A stretch of DNA of 64,000 nucleotides from Planctomycetota bacterium (GCA_020638875.1 JACKHS010000002.1:310001-374000), one strand, 5' to 3'. Numbered from the stretch's first letter, positions 33,071 to 42,680 are shown. Notes: a model not told the origin generated them from the sequence alone. Made by a program: numbers and translations.

Positions 33071-34357
33071 ATGAGCACGCGCATCGCCATGATCGGAGCC
33101 AGCGGCGGCGCGGGTCGCACGACCCTCGCGCTGAACCTCGGCATCGTGCTCGCCCGCTCGGGCCGCAGCGCGGCGATCGTCGACCTCGCGCCGCAGGGCG
33201 GCCTCGGCCACGTGCTCGCGCAGAAGGACTGGCAGTTCGACGGCCTCGCCGACTGTCTCGTCGGCGCCACCGACGCCGCCAGCGCGTTGCGCCGCAGCAC
33301 GGTCGTCCCGGGCTTCGACCTGCTCTTCCGCGGACGCCTCGACCCGCGCGACGAGCCCGAGTTCGAGGCGCGCCTGGCCGCGGACGGCGCGCTCGCGAGC
33401 GTGCTCGCGCCGCTCGACGGGCACGACCTGCAGCTGCTCGACACGCCGACCGGACTCGGGGCGCTGACGCGCGCCGCGCTGCGCGCCAGCGACCGCGCGC
33501 TCGTCGTGTTCGAGCCGACGCCGCTGGGCCTGCGCAGCGCCATGCGCGCCGCGCGGCTCGTGCGCCAGGTGCACGACGAGGAGAACCCCGAGCTGCGCCT
33601 GATCGGCTTCCTGCCGAGCAAGGTCGACCCGCAGGCGCGCCTGCAACGCCGCGTGCTCGAGCACCTGCGCGAGTCGCTGCCCGGCCTGCTGCCGGTCGCG
33701 CTGCCGCTCAGCGAAGCCTGCCTCAGCGCGAGCTTCAACGGCTGCCCGTTCGCGCTGCACCCGTCGGCCGACGCGGGCCTGCAGCTCGCGCTCGAGGCCC
33801 TCGCGCGCATCCTCGCGCGCGACGAGGTGCTGCCCACCGCGCAGCGTCCCGCCGACCACGCCGCGTCCGCGCACTACACGCGCCTCGCCGCGATGCCGCG
33901 CGCCGCGGCGCCGCCCTGGACCGAGGAGGAGCTGCGCGAGGCGCTCGCCCCCACCGAGGGCCTGTTCGGCCCGAGCCACTGGAGCGTGCTGCTGCACATG
34001 TGCCTCAAGGTGCCGGGCGCCTCGTACGCGTTCGTGCTCGACTCGAGCGGCCTGGGCGTCGCCAGCGTCGGCGCGCCGCCCGAGGACTCCGACCAGGAGC
34101 TCGGCGTGCGGCTGGTCGTCGCGCTCGAGCAGGCCACGCGCATGGGCCACTTCCAGGACGACAGCGCGCGCATCGCGATCGACCTGGGCGACGCGTGGAT
34201 GACCGCCTTCGGCGCCACGCTCGAGGACGGCGAGGCCTACGCGCTCGGCGTGCTCGGCGACGAACCCGTGCCCAGCCACCTCGGGCGCGACATCGGCCGC
34301 GCCTTCCAGGAGGTCCTCGGCCGCCCGTTCGGCAGCGCCGCGCCGCACGCCTCGTAG
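33071..34357 (+). CDS. ParA/MinD-like protein fused to a roadblock-like domain, Walker A lysines missing
   Basis: 428 residues. The N-terminal about 255 residues have the ParA/MinD architecture: ASGGAGRTTLALNLGIVLA, VDLAPQGGLGHVL, LLDTPTGLGALTRAAL. But both lysines of the deviant Walker A (KGGxGKT) are replaced: Ser at the signature position and Arg in the P-loop. ATP hydrolysis may be lost or altered. Residues about 284-415 look roadblock/LC7-like (LHMCLKVPGASYAFVLDSSG, LGVRLVVALEQATRMG, DGEAYALGVLGDEPV), matching the free-standing roadblock protein at 31032. It ends the operon. A role in spatial organisation or polarity is an inference. Confidence 0.8.
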   Translation: MSTRIAMIGASGGAGRTTLALNLGIVLARSGRSAAIVDLAPQGGLGHVLAQKDWQFDGLADCLVGATDAASALRRSTVVPGFDLLFRGRLDPRDEPEFEARLAADGALASVLAPLDGHDLQLLDTPTGLGALTRAALRASDRALVVFEPTPLGLRSAMRAARLVRQVHDEENPELRLIGFLPSKVDPQARLQRRVLEHLRESLPGLLPVALPLSEACLSASFNGCPFALHPSADAGLQLALEALARILARDEVLPTAQRPADHAASAHYTRLAAMPRAAAPPWTEEELREALAPTEGLFGPSHWSVLLHMCLKVPGASYAFVLDSSGLGVASVGAPPEDSDQELGVRLVVALEQATRMGHFQDDSARIAIDLGDAWMTAFGATLEDGEAYALGVLGDEPVPSHLGRDIGRAFQEVLGRPFGSAAPHAS

Positions 34358-34418
34358 GCGCCGCGGCGACCTCCCCCCGGATCGCGAGGGCTGGAGTAGA
34401 GTGGCGAGCGCGCTCGCC

Positions 34419-36017
34419 ATGACCCTCTCCGAACCCCGTAGGCCGCTCGACGAGCTGCTCGAGCACCAGGACTTCCTGCGCCGCCTGGCCGGCAGCCTGG
34501 TGCGCGATCCGGCCGGCGCGGACGACCTGGTGCAGGAGACCTGGCGCGTCGCGCTCGAGAAGCGGCCGCGCGGGCTCGCGTCGCCGCGCGGCTGGCTCGC
34601 GCGCGTCATGCGCAACCTGGCCAGCGAGCGCCGCCGCGGTCAACGCCGGCGCGAGGCGCGCGAGCACGACTGGCGCCCCGAGGCGCGCGTGCGGCGGCCC
34701 GACGAGCTGCACGAGAACCAGCTGCTGCGCGCGCGGCTCGCGGCGGCGTTCGAGGGCCTGAAGGAGGACGAGCGCGAGCTCGTCGAGCTGCGCTTCGCCG
34801 AAGGCCTCGCGCCGCGCGAGATCGCCGCGCGCACGGGCCTGCCCGTGACGCAGGTCTACGATCGGCTGCGCCGCGGCGTGGCGCGCGTGCGCGCGGACCT
34901 CGACCGCGAGTACGGCGGCCGCGACGCCTGGTGCGTGGCGCTGCTCGCGCTGTGCGGCCTCGAGCCGCGGCGCGCGGCGGCGAGCACCGCGACGTTCGCG
35001 CCGTGGCTCGTGCTGCTCGTCGCGACGGGCGCGCTGCTGGGCGCGTGGCGGCTGTGGCCCGCGGACGAGGTGCGCGCCGGCGCCGACGGGCGCGCGGACG
35101 CGGCGCTCGCGCAGGTCGAGCGCGAGGCGCGCGCGCCCGACGGCGCGGGGCGGGACGGCGCGCGCGCGGACCTCGCGGAACTGACGCGAGCTGACGCACG
35201 CGACGACGCGGTCTCGCACCGGCGCGATCGAGGTCGCGGTGTCGTGGGAGGCGCCGCGCGAGCGCGCCGGCGAGGTCGAGCTGTACCTCGAGCGCGACGA
35301 CGCGTTCGCTCCGGACGACCACACGGCGCGCGCGCACACGCTGCGCGACGGCACGGCCCGCTTCGAGGACCTCGCGCCCGGCAAGTGGCGCGTGAGCGCC
35401 GCCGTCGGCCGCGCGCGGCGCTTCGAGGTGCGCGCGGGCGAGACGGCGGCGGGCGAGCTCCTGCTCCCGCGCGGTCGGGCGACGACGGTCCGGGTCACGG
35501 ACGCCCTCGGGCTGCCGGCCGCGGGCGCGCGCGTCGAGGCGAGCTGGCGGGGACGCGACGACGTGTGGCGCGCGCTGGGCGCGACCTGACGCCCGCGGCG
35601 CGCTCGCGACGCCGCCGCTCGACGCGCGCTCCTGGGTGCGCGCGCTGGACGCCGCCGGCGACGCCGGCGCGGCGGTCTCTCGCTCGCCCTGCGCGGCCCT
35701 GTCACGCTCGAGCTGCCGTCGCAGGCAGTGACGCTGCGGCTCGTCGTGCGCGACGCGGACGGCGCGCCGCTCGCTGGCGCGCGCGCGCCGCGCGGATCGC
35801 CGCGCCGGGCACGTGGACCGACGACGCGGGCCTGCTGCGCGCGCCAAGGCGCCGCCGCCGCGCTGGCGCACGAGCGACGCCACGGGCCTCGTGCAGCTCG
35901 GCGGCCCGGCCGGAGCGCGCCTCGTGGTCGCGTGCGCGGGCCGCGCGACGTTCGCGCGCGAGCTCGCGCCCGACGAGCACGAGGTCGAGGTCGTGCTGGC
36001 TCCCGCCGCCACGCTGA
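34419..36017 (+). CDS. ECF sigma factor with membrane helix; frame lost downstream
   Basis: The first about 250 codons encode an ECF-type sigma-70 factor: region 2 (HQDFLRRLAGSLVRDP, DDLVQETWRVAL, WLARVMRNLASERRR) and region 4 (LKEDERELVELRFAEG, REIAARTGLPVTQVYDRLRRG). A membrane helix follows at about residues 190-210 (TFAPWLVLLVATGALLG). From about 35190 the open frame becomes Arg/Ala-rich and non-protein-like until the stop at 36017, while carboxypeptidase-regulatory-like sequence continues in the other frames. So the ancestral product was a sigma factor with a transmembrane and outer domain, now frameshifted. The ATG at 34419 starts a typical N-terminus; a GTG at 34401 is in frame. The sigma part might still be made. 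Confidence 0.7.
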   Translation: MTLSEPRRPLDELLEHQDFLRRLAGSLVRDPAGADDLVQETWRVALEKRPRGLASPRGWLARVMRNLASERRRGQRRREAREHDWRPEARVRRPDELHENQLLRARLAAAFEGLKEDERELVELRFAEGLAPREIAARTGLPVTQVYDRLRRGVARVRADLDREYGGRDAWCVALLALCGLEPRRAAASTATFAPWLVLLVATGALLGAWRLWPADEVRAGADGRADAALAQVEREARAPDGAGRDGARADLAELTRADARDDAVSHRRDRGRGVVGGAARARRRGRAVPRARRRVRSGRPHGARAHAARRHGPLRGPRARQVARERRRRPRAALRGARGRDGGGRAPAPARSGDDGPGHGRPRAAGRGRARRGELAGTRRRVARAGRDLTPAARSRRRRSTRAPGCARWTPPATPARRSLARPARPCHARAAVAGSDAAARRARRGRRAARWRARAARIAAPGTWTDDAGLLRAPRRRRRAGARATPRASCSSAARPERASWSRARAARRSRASSRPTSTRSRSCWLPPPR

Positions 36018-36865
36018 CGGGCGTCGTGCGCGACGCGACGGGTGCGCTCGAACCCTTCGCGTGGGTCTGGCTCGCAGGGCCGGCGTGCGCGGACGGCCCG
36101 CGCAAGCTGCGCGCCGACGCGCGCGGGCGCTTCGCGTGCGACGGGCTCGCCGCGGGTGCGCTCGAGCTGACGGCGCTCGCGAACGACCCGGACGCGCCCG
36201 GCTTCGCGCGCGCGGAGATCACGCTCGCCGAGGGCGAGGCGTTCCCGTGGGAGCCGCGCCTGGGGCCAGCGCCCCGGCTCACCGGTCGCGTGCGCGACGC
36301 CCGCGGGCGCCCCGTCGCGAACGCGCCCGTGCGCATCGAGCGCGCCGCGCGCGCCTTCGCGTGCGACGAGGCGGACCTGCTCGGCGAGCGCCAGGGTTCG
36401 GTGCGCGTGACGAGCGCGGCGGACGGCAGCTTCGGCGCCTTCGCCTTCCCCGACGAGGCGTACGTGGTGTGCCTGCTCGACGCCGACGATCTCACGCGCG
36501 TGCTCGACTGGGACGCGCGGGCGACGGCGGGCGGGCCGCCGGTGGAGCTCGTCGCGGCGCCCGACCGCGGACCGACGACCTTGCTCGTCGGCCGCGCGCT
36601 CGACGCCGACGGCCTGCCGGCGCGCGGCGCCGAGGTGCAGCTCGCCGGTCCGCTGCTGCTGCGAACGCTGCGCTGCCCGGTGGACCCGGTCACGGGCGAC
36701 TTCCTCGTGCCGCCGCTCACCGCCGCGCCGTACCGCGCGCGCCTGTGGCGGGCGGGGCAAGCCCCGCAGGCGCTGGCGGACGGCGCGTGGATCGAGCTCG
36801 CGCCGGGGGAAGCGCGCGCGTTCGGCGACGTCGTGCTCGCCCCGCCGGAGTCGGTGCGCGACTGA
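35185..36865 (+). pseudogene. Frame-broken carboxypeptidase-regulatory-like (Ig-fold) tail of the sigma fusion
   Basis: Protein-like segments appear in changing frames and join head to tail. They are GAIEVAVSWEAPRERAGE and following sequence (to a stop at 35589), then ATPPLDARSWVRALDAAGD (about 35606-35670), LRGPVTLELPSQAVTLRLVV (about 35690-35785), AAPGTWTDDAGLLRA (about 35800-35845) and finally a long open stretch to 36865. That last stretch holds repeated Ig-like units (TLTGVVRDATGALEPFAWVW, RLTGRVRDARGRPVANAPV). At least five indels in about 650 bp are needed to read it through. All flanking genes are intact, so decay is likelier than general sequence error, but local assembly error is possible. 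Confidence 0.7.
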
Positions 36866-36966
36866 GCGCCGCGGCGCAGCGACCCTGCGTCGCGACGCGC
36901 CGAGCCAGGGCTTCTTCGGCGGGCTCCGGGGCGGCATGCTGGAGGTCGCCCGTCCCGCGCTCCGCC

Positions 36967-37797
36967 ATGTTCGCCGCCGTCGCCCTCCTCGTCATCATCG
37001 CCACGAGCTACATCGTGGTCCGCACGGGTGCGGTCGCGCTGATGCTCACGGGCCTCTCGGCCGAGGCGGCGAGCTTCCAGGCGCAGTCGGCCTTCATGGG
37101 CGTGGGCTTCACCACGCGCGAGTCCGAGGCGGTCATGGGCCACCCGGTGCGCCGCCGGGTGGTGCGCGCGCTGATGCTGATCGGCTACGCGGCGACCGCG
37201 ACGGTCTTCGCCAGCGTGATGACCGTGTTCACCACGCAGGAGTACGCCCACCACCACCTCCAGCTCGCGCTCTGGCTGCTCGGCGGCTTGTTGGTGCTGT
37301 TCCTGCTCTCGACGCTCGGCGTCGTGCGCAACACGCTGACGCGGCTGCTCGAGTACGCGCTGACGCGCTCGGGCGCCGTGCAGGTGCGCGACTACGAGGA
37401 GCTCCTGCGCGTCGACAAGGGCTACTCGGTCTCGCACCTGCCGGTCGCGCGCGGGAGCTGGATGGCCGGCCGCAGCCTGCGCGAGATGCGCCTGAACGAC
37501 GAGGGCGTCGTGGTGCTGTCGATCTCGCGCCGCACGGGCGTCGTGCTGGCCACGCCGAGCGCCGACACCGTGCTCGAGGGCGGCGACAAGCTCCTCTGCT
37601 ACGGCCTCGAGAGCGACCTGGAGCGCCTGATGCAGCGCCCGCGCGACTATCGCGGCGAGTCCGAGCACAAGCTCGCCAGCCAGCTCCACCAGGCGCGCCG
37701 CACGGCCGAGGAGACCGTCGCGCAGGAGCTGGCCGAAGTGGCCGTGGCCCCCGAGGAGCCGGCTTCCGGCCCTGACGCCGCGCCCCGCGCCGAGTAG
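36967..37797 (+). CDS. Membrane protein with TrkA-C (RCK_C) ligand-binding domain
   Basis: 276 residues with three membrane segments (about 2-25, 62-86 and 95-117) and a cytoplasmic TrkA-C domain at about 143-222 (VSHLPVARGSWMAGRSLREM, LNDEGVVVLSISRRTG, VLEGGDKLLCYG). A Glu/Ala-rich C-terminal tail follows. GVGFTTRESEAVMG in the first loop recalls K+ transporter/channel pore-like segments but lacks a clear TVGYG filter. RCK_C domains bind nucleotides or c-di-AMP in K+ uptake systems. Its exact transport role is uncertain. The ATG at 36967 begins right at the first helix; 101 bp separate it from the decayed sigma-fusion gene. Confidence 0.78.
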   Translation: MFAAVALLVIIATSYIVVRTGAVALMLTGLSAEAASFQAQSAFMGVGFTTRESEAVMGHPVRRRVVRALMLIGYAATATVFASVMTVFTTQEYAHHHLQLALWLLGGLLVLFLLSTLGVVRNTLTRLLEYALTRSGAVQVRDYEELLRVDKGYSVSHLPVARGSWMAGRSLREMRLNDEGVVVLSISRRTGVVLATPSADTVLEGGDKLLCYGLESDLERLMQRPRDYRGESEHKLASQLHQARRTAEETVAQELAEVAVAPEEPASGPDAAPRAE

Positions 37798-37832
37798 GAT
37801 CTGCGACCCCCCCCGCCGCGAGGAGCCACACG

Positions 37833-38069
37833 ATGTCCGAGTACGAAGTCGACACCTGGGAGATCAACCCCGTCGAAGGCGACGATCAGGTCGAGCTGGT
37901 CATCACGTCCACCGACGGCAACCGCTGGGAGTACGGCATCCCCTTCAGCCGCAGCTCCGGCCGCTACACCTTCGAGGAGATCGACGTGATCGCCACGGAC
38001 TTCGGCGACGAGCTGGCCGAGGAGGTCACGCGCAAGCTCGACGCGCTGATCGAGGAGCTCTGCGGTTAG
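37833..38069 (+). CDS. Small acidic protein (78 aa), paralogue of the one at 16004
   Basis: A 78-residue acidic soluble protein (MSEYEVDTWEINPVEGDDQV..., ending DALIEELCG). It shares with the 74-residue product at 16004-16228 the frame MSxY, a DG turn, GR(Y/W)xF and DFGxE near the end; no function is known to me. A GAGGAG ribosome-binding site lies at 37820-37825, 7 nt before the ATG. TAGGAT at 37795-37800, overlapping the stop of the upstream gene, could be its -10. Two paralogues in one 64-kb window suggest a lineage-specific family. Confidence 0.75.
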   Translation: MSEYEVDTWEINPVEGDDQVELVITSTDGNRWEYGIPFSRSSGRYTFEEIDVIATDFGDELAEEVTRKLDALIEELCG

Positions 38070-38097
38070 CGCGCCGCACCCGGGCGAGCGACCGGCG

Positions 38098-38481
38098 ATG
38101 GAGCTCCGCGCGCGGGAGCCCGTGATCCTCGCCGCGGACTTCGCTGCGCTCGTGCGCTGGTACCGCGAGGCGCTCGGCTTCCGGGTGACGCGGCTGTTCG
38201 AGGACGGCTTCCACTACGGCAACCTCGAGACGCCCTCGGGCGCGAAGCTCGGCGTGGCCTCCGCCGCCGAGATGGGGGTGACGCCGGGCGACCGCCGCGC
38301 CAACACGGTCGTGCTGCAGCTCGAGGTGGCGGACGTGCGCGCGTTCCTCGCGCACGTCGAGAGCGCGGGCGGCGCGGTCCTCGGCGGACCCTCGTTCGAC
38401 GCGAACGGCGCGTTCTGGTTCGGCAGCTTCGCCGACCCCGAGGGCAACCCGTTCTGGGTCGTCGACGAGCGCTGCCCCTGA
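38098..38481 (+). CDS. VOC (glyoxalase/bleomycin-resistance) superfamily protein
   Basis: 127 residues, one VOC unit pair: it begins VILAADFAALVRWYREALGF and closes FGSFADPEGNPFWVVDE, the two classical ends of the vicinal oxygen chelate fold. The expected metal ligands are only partly evident (Glu of DPEGN), so it may be a binding protein and not an enzyme. It starts 28 bp after the small acidic gene on the same strand and may share its transcript. It converges on the TPR lipoprotein gene. Confidence 0.87.
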   Translation: MELRAREPVILAADFAALVRWYREALGFRVTRLFEDGFHYGNLETPSGAKLGVASAAEMGVTPGDRRANTVVLQLEVADVRAFLAHVESAGGAVLGGPSFDANGAFWFGSFADPEGNPFWVVDERCP

Positions 38482-38494
38482 GCGCGGGCGGCCG

Positions 38495-39445
38495 TCAGCG
38501 CGGCTGGGCCAGCGCCTCGAGCTCCGCGCGGCGCGCGGGGTCGTGCTCGAGCGCCAGGGCGCGCTGCGCGAGCACCTGCGCGCGCTCGTGGTCGCCGTCC
38601 TCGGCGCACAGGCGCGCGAGCAGCACGAGCGACGGCAGGTGCGACGGGTCGGTCTCGGCCGCGCGCAGCAGCGCGGCGCGCGCCTCCTCGCGGCGACCGA
38701 GCTCGAGCAGCACGACGCCGCGCAGGTGGTGGCCCTCGGTGTGCTGCGGATAGCGGTCGACGAGCTGCGTCAGCCAGCTCAACGCGTACTGCAGCGCGGT
38801 GTCGCGCTCGCGGCCGAGCGCGGGCTCCAGCGCCAGGCGCGCGGCGGTGAGCAGCACCTCGGGATCGTCGCACCCCAGCTCGATCGAGCGCGCGTAGTGG
38901 CGCAGCGCGACCTCGGGCTCACCGAGGAGCTGCCGCAGGTAGCCGAGCTCCTCGTGCACCTCGGCGTCGGCGAGGCCGAGCGTCACCAACCGCTCGAGCG
39001 GCTCGAGGGCGCCGCGCTCGAGGCTCAGCCCCAGGCGCAGTCGCCCGAGCGCCGCGAGCCCTTCGGGGTGGTTCGGGTCGACCGCGACGAGGCGCGCGAA
39101 GGCCGCCTCCGCGCCGCGCGGGAAACCGCAACGCTCGAGCAGCGCGCCCTTGGCCGCCAAGAGCGCCTTGTCGTACGGGAACAGCGCGAGCGCCTGATCG
39201 AGCAGCCCGCAGGCGCTCTCGGGGTCGCCGGCGTGCTCCATGGCCCGCGCGGTCTCGAGGTAGGTCTCGGCGCGCTTGGGCTCCTCGTCGAGGTGCGCCT
39301 GGTACCACAGCTCGGCGGCGCGCGGCCAATCCTCGGCCCGGCTGGCCATCTCGGCCGCGGCGTACGCGTTCGGCGAGCGCTGCGGCTCGCAACTGGCGAG
39401 CAGCGCGAGGCAGAGGGCCGGAACGAACGTGCGGGGGGCGGTCAC
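38495..39445 (-). CDS. TPR-repeat lipoprotein
   Basis: 316 residues. The N-terminus VTAPRTFVPALCLALLASC is a lipoprotein signal with lipobox LLAS before Cys19; the start is a GTG at 39445. About eight TPR-like helix pairs follow (for example WPRAAELWYQAHLDEEPKRA, ALFPYDKALLAAKGALLERC, PEVALRHYARSIELGCDDP, REEARAALLRAAETDPSHLP). The role is probably a periplasmic or outer-membrane scaffold; no partner is apparent. It diverges from the MoxR ATPase gene with a 136-bp intergenic region. Confidence 0.8.
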   Translation of the reverse strand: MTAPRTFVPALCLALLASCEPQRSPNAYAAAEMASRAEDWPRAAELWYQAHLDEEPKRAETYLETARAMEHAGDPESACGLLDQALALFPYDKALLAAKGALLERCGFPRGAEAAFARLVAVDPNHPEGLAALGRLRLGLSLERGALEPLERLVTLGLADAEVHEELGYLRQLLGEPEVALRHYARSIELGCDDPEVLLTAARLALEPALGRERDTALQYALSWLTQLVDRYPQHTEGHHLRGVVLLELGRREEARAALLRAAETDPSHLPSLVLLARLCAEDGDHERAQVLAQRALALEHDPARRAELEALAQPR

Positions 39446-39568
39446 GGGCTCATCATCGGCGGGCCCGCGGGGGCGCTCAAGCACCAACCTCGCGGGCAGC
39501 CGCGCTGAACGCGACGCGCGGCGCGGCGTTTTCGTCCCTCCGCCCGCGCCGCCCCGCGCCGGCGGCAC

Positions 39569-39574
39569 TACGCT
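39569..39574 (+). promoter_or_regulatory. Candidate -10 element of the MoxR gene, leaderless type
   Basis: TACGCT, 7 nt upstream of the ATG at 39582, with no Shine-Dalgarno sequence. Confidence 0.45.
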
Positions 39575-39581
39575 CACGCCC

Positions 39582-40561
<980 letters not shown>

Positions 40562-40565
<4 letters not shown>

Positions 40566-41605
40566 GCGCGCTCTGGGCGCGCGTGGCCGCGCTGCCGCTC
40601 GTCGTCGAAGGGTACGAGCTGGTGCCGCTCGCGCTCGAGACGAGCTCGGGCTGGACGCGGCGCAGCACCGAGGTGCACCTCCACGGCGCGGGCCGCTGCG
40701 GGCGCGGCGAGGACGTCGTCTACGATGCCGACGCGCAGGCCGCCTTCCAGGCGCGCGGCGCGTACCTCGACCTCGCGGGCGCGTACACGCTCGCGTCGTT
40801 CGCCGCCCGCCTCGACGCGCTCGACCTCGCGCCCGATCCCTTCGACCAGGCCGCCTACCGCGACTACCGCCGCTGGGCCTTCGAGAGCGCCGCGCTCGAC
40901 CTCGCGTTGCGCCAGGCGGACACGGACCTCGCGCGCCTGCTCGGCCGCGCGGCGCGGCCGGTGCGCTTCGCGGTCTCGCTCGGCCTGACCGACTTCGCGC
41001 CGCTCGCCGAGCGCCTCGCGCTGCACGCCGACCTGCGCTTCAAGCTCGACGCCGTGCCCGCGTGGGACGCCGAGCTGTGCGCGCGCCTGGCGGCCACGGG
41101 CGCCGTGGACGTCGTCGACTTCAAGGGCGCGTACCACGGCACGATCGTCGACACGCCGGCCGATCTCGCGCTGTACGAGCGCGTGCTCGACGCCTTCGGG
41201 CCCGCGCTCGTCGTCGAGGATCCGCACGACGCGCCCGCCGTGCAGGCGCTGCTCGCCGAGCGCGACGCGCGCGTGAGCTGGGACGCGCCGGTGCACGCGC
41301 TGGCCGACCTCGACGCGCAGCCCATCGCCGCCCGCGCGGTCAACGTGAAGCCCTCGCGCCTGGGCACGCTCGCGCGGCTCTCCGAGCTCTACACCGGCTG
41401 CGCGGCGCGCGGCCTCCCCATGTACGGCGGCGGCCAGTTCGAGCTCGGCGTCGGTCGCGAGCAGGTGCAGACGCTCGCCGCGCTCTTCCACCCCGACGGC
41501 CCCAACGACGTCGCGCCGCGCGGCTACCACCGGCTCACGAGCGACGAGCCGCGGCCGGCCAGCCCCTTGCCGGTCGCGGCGCTCGCGGGCTTCGGGAGCG
41601 ACTAG
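40562..41605 (+). CDS. Enolase-superfamily protein (mandelate racemase/muconate lactonizing-like)
   Basis: 347 residues. An N-terminal capping region (about 1-110) precedes a TIM-barrel with the superfamily pattern: FKLDAVPAW at the second strand, metal-ligand strands DVVDFKGAY and LVVEDPHD, then VSWDAPVH, NVKPSRLGTLARL with the general-base Lys region, and a final GGGQFELGVGR. The canonical catalytic Lys of KxK appears as KxD (KLD), so the reaction is not a simple MLE one. The substrate is unknown. The GTG start at 40562 lies within the moxR-like stop. The combination with MoxR is unusual. Confidence 0.78.
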
Positions 41606-41743
41606 CCCGGTCGCTCGAGGAACGCGCGCGCCGGGCACGGAGACTCGGTTCCCGGCGGTGCTTCGCGGCTCCGGGCGACACGCGCGACCGCGAGCGGGTC
41701 GTCGAGGTCGCCGGGCACCGCGACGTGCCGCCAGCAGCCGAGA

Positions 41744-41764
41744 GACCGGCCACGCCGGCCGGTC
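41744..41764 (+). terminator. Candidate hairpin terminator in the 41606-41831 intergenic region
   Basis: GACCGGCC / GGCCGGTC, an 8-bp GC stem around ACGCC, without a T-tract. It lies 138 bp after the enolase-superfamily stop, before the promoter of the next gene. The remainder of this 226-bp gap shows no gene. Confidence 0.4.
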
Positions 41765-41816
41765 GCGAGGCCCCGCGTGCGCGTTCCTGAATGGAAGGGG
41801 CCCGCGGAGGGCGTGG

Positions 41817-41822
41817 TATCCT
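41817..41822 (+). promoter_or_regulatory. Candidate -10 element of the NAD-synthetase glutaminase gene
   Basis: TATCCT, 9 nt upstream of the ATG at 41832, with no Shine-Dalgarno sequence. Confidence 0.45.
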
Positions 41823-41831
41823 CTGCGCGCC

Positions 41832-42680
41832 ATGACGCTCACGGTCCACCTGGCCCAGCTCGAGCCCACGCTCGGCAACCTCGACGCGAACCTCGCGCTG
41901 CACCTCGCGGAGCTCGAGCGCGCGCGCGAGGACGGGGCGGAGCTGGTGCTGTTCCCCGAGCTCTCGCTGACGGGCTACTTCCTGAAGGACCAGACGCCCG
42001 AGGTCGCGCTCGCGCGGGACGCGGCGCCGCTCGAAGCGCTGCGCGAGGCGTCGCGCGGGCGCACGGTGGGCGTCGGCTTCGTCGAGCGCGGGGACGACGG
42101 GCGCGTCTACAACGCCTACGCGCTGTTCGAGGACGGCGCGCTGCTGCACGTGCATCGCAAGGTGCACCTCGTCACGTACGGCATGTTCGAGGAGAGCCGC
42201 GACCTCGCGGCCGGCGAGCGCTTCGACGTGGCGAGCTCGCGGCTGGGGCGCATCGGCGTGCTCGTCTGCGAGGACATGTGGCACGCCGCCGGCGGCTGGC
42301 TCTACTTCCTCGCCGGCGTCGACCTGCTCGTCGTGCCGAGCGCCGGTCCCGCGCGCGGCGTGTCGGCGAGCTACCAGGGGCTCGCGTCGGTGGGCGCCTG
42401 GCGCGCGCTGCTGCAGAGCGCCTCGACGCTCTACCAGTGCTGGTCGCTGTACGTGAACCGCGCGGGCGTCGAGGACGGCATCACCTTCGGCGGCGGCACG
42501 TGCGTCGTCGACCCGTTCGGGCACGAGGTCGCGCACGTCGACGGCCTCGACGCCGGGCGCGTGGTGCACGCGCTCGACCTCGGCGCCTGCGAGCGCGCGC
42601 GACTCGCGGCGCCGCTGCGGCGCGACGAGAAGCCCTGGCTGGTGCAGGCCGCGCTCGCGCGCCTGGACGAGACGCGCTGA
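41832..42680 (+). CDS. Nitrilase-superfamily amidohydrolase, probable glutaminase partner of NadE
   Basis: A 282-residue carbon-nitrogen hydrolase. The catalytic Glu-Lys-Cys triad is visible: Glu43 in FPELSLTGY, Lys110 in HRKVHLV and Cys146 in VCEDMWH. The sequence type (YGMFEESRDL) matches the N-terminal glutaminase domain of glutamine-dependent NAD synthetases. The nadE synthetase lies immediately downstream, overlapping by 1 nt (TGATG). This suggests a split enzyme in which ammonia from glutamine feeds NadE; a free amidase of other specificity is the alternative. Confidence 0.85.
   Translation: MTLTVHLAQLEPTLGNLDANLALHLAELERAREDGAELVLFPELSLTGYFLKDQTPEVALARDAAPLEALREASRGRTVGVGFVERGDDGRVYNAYALFEDGALLHVHRKVHLVTYGMFEESRDLAAGERFDVASSRLGRIGVLVCEDMWHAAGGWLYFLAGVDLLVVPSAGPARGVSASYQGLASVGAWRALLQSASTLYQCWSLYVNRAGVEDGITFGGGTCVVDPFGHEVAHVDGLDAGRVVHALDLGACERARLAAPLRRDEKPWLVQAALARLDETR

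Noticed and set aside
36866..36966. Sigma-fusion tail running on into the TrkA-C gene as one protein
   Set aside because: A stop at 36865 and a new ATG at a clear first membrane helix (36967) in another frame separate them.
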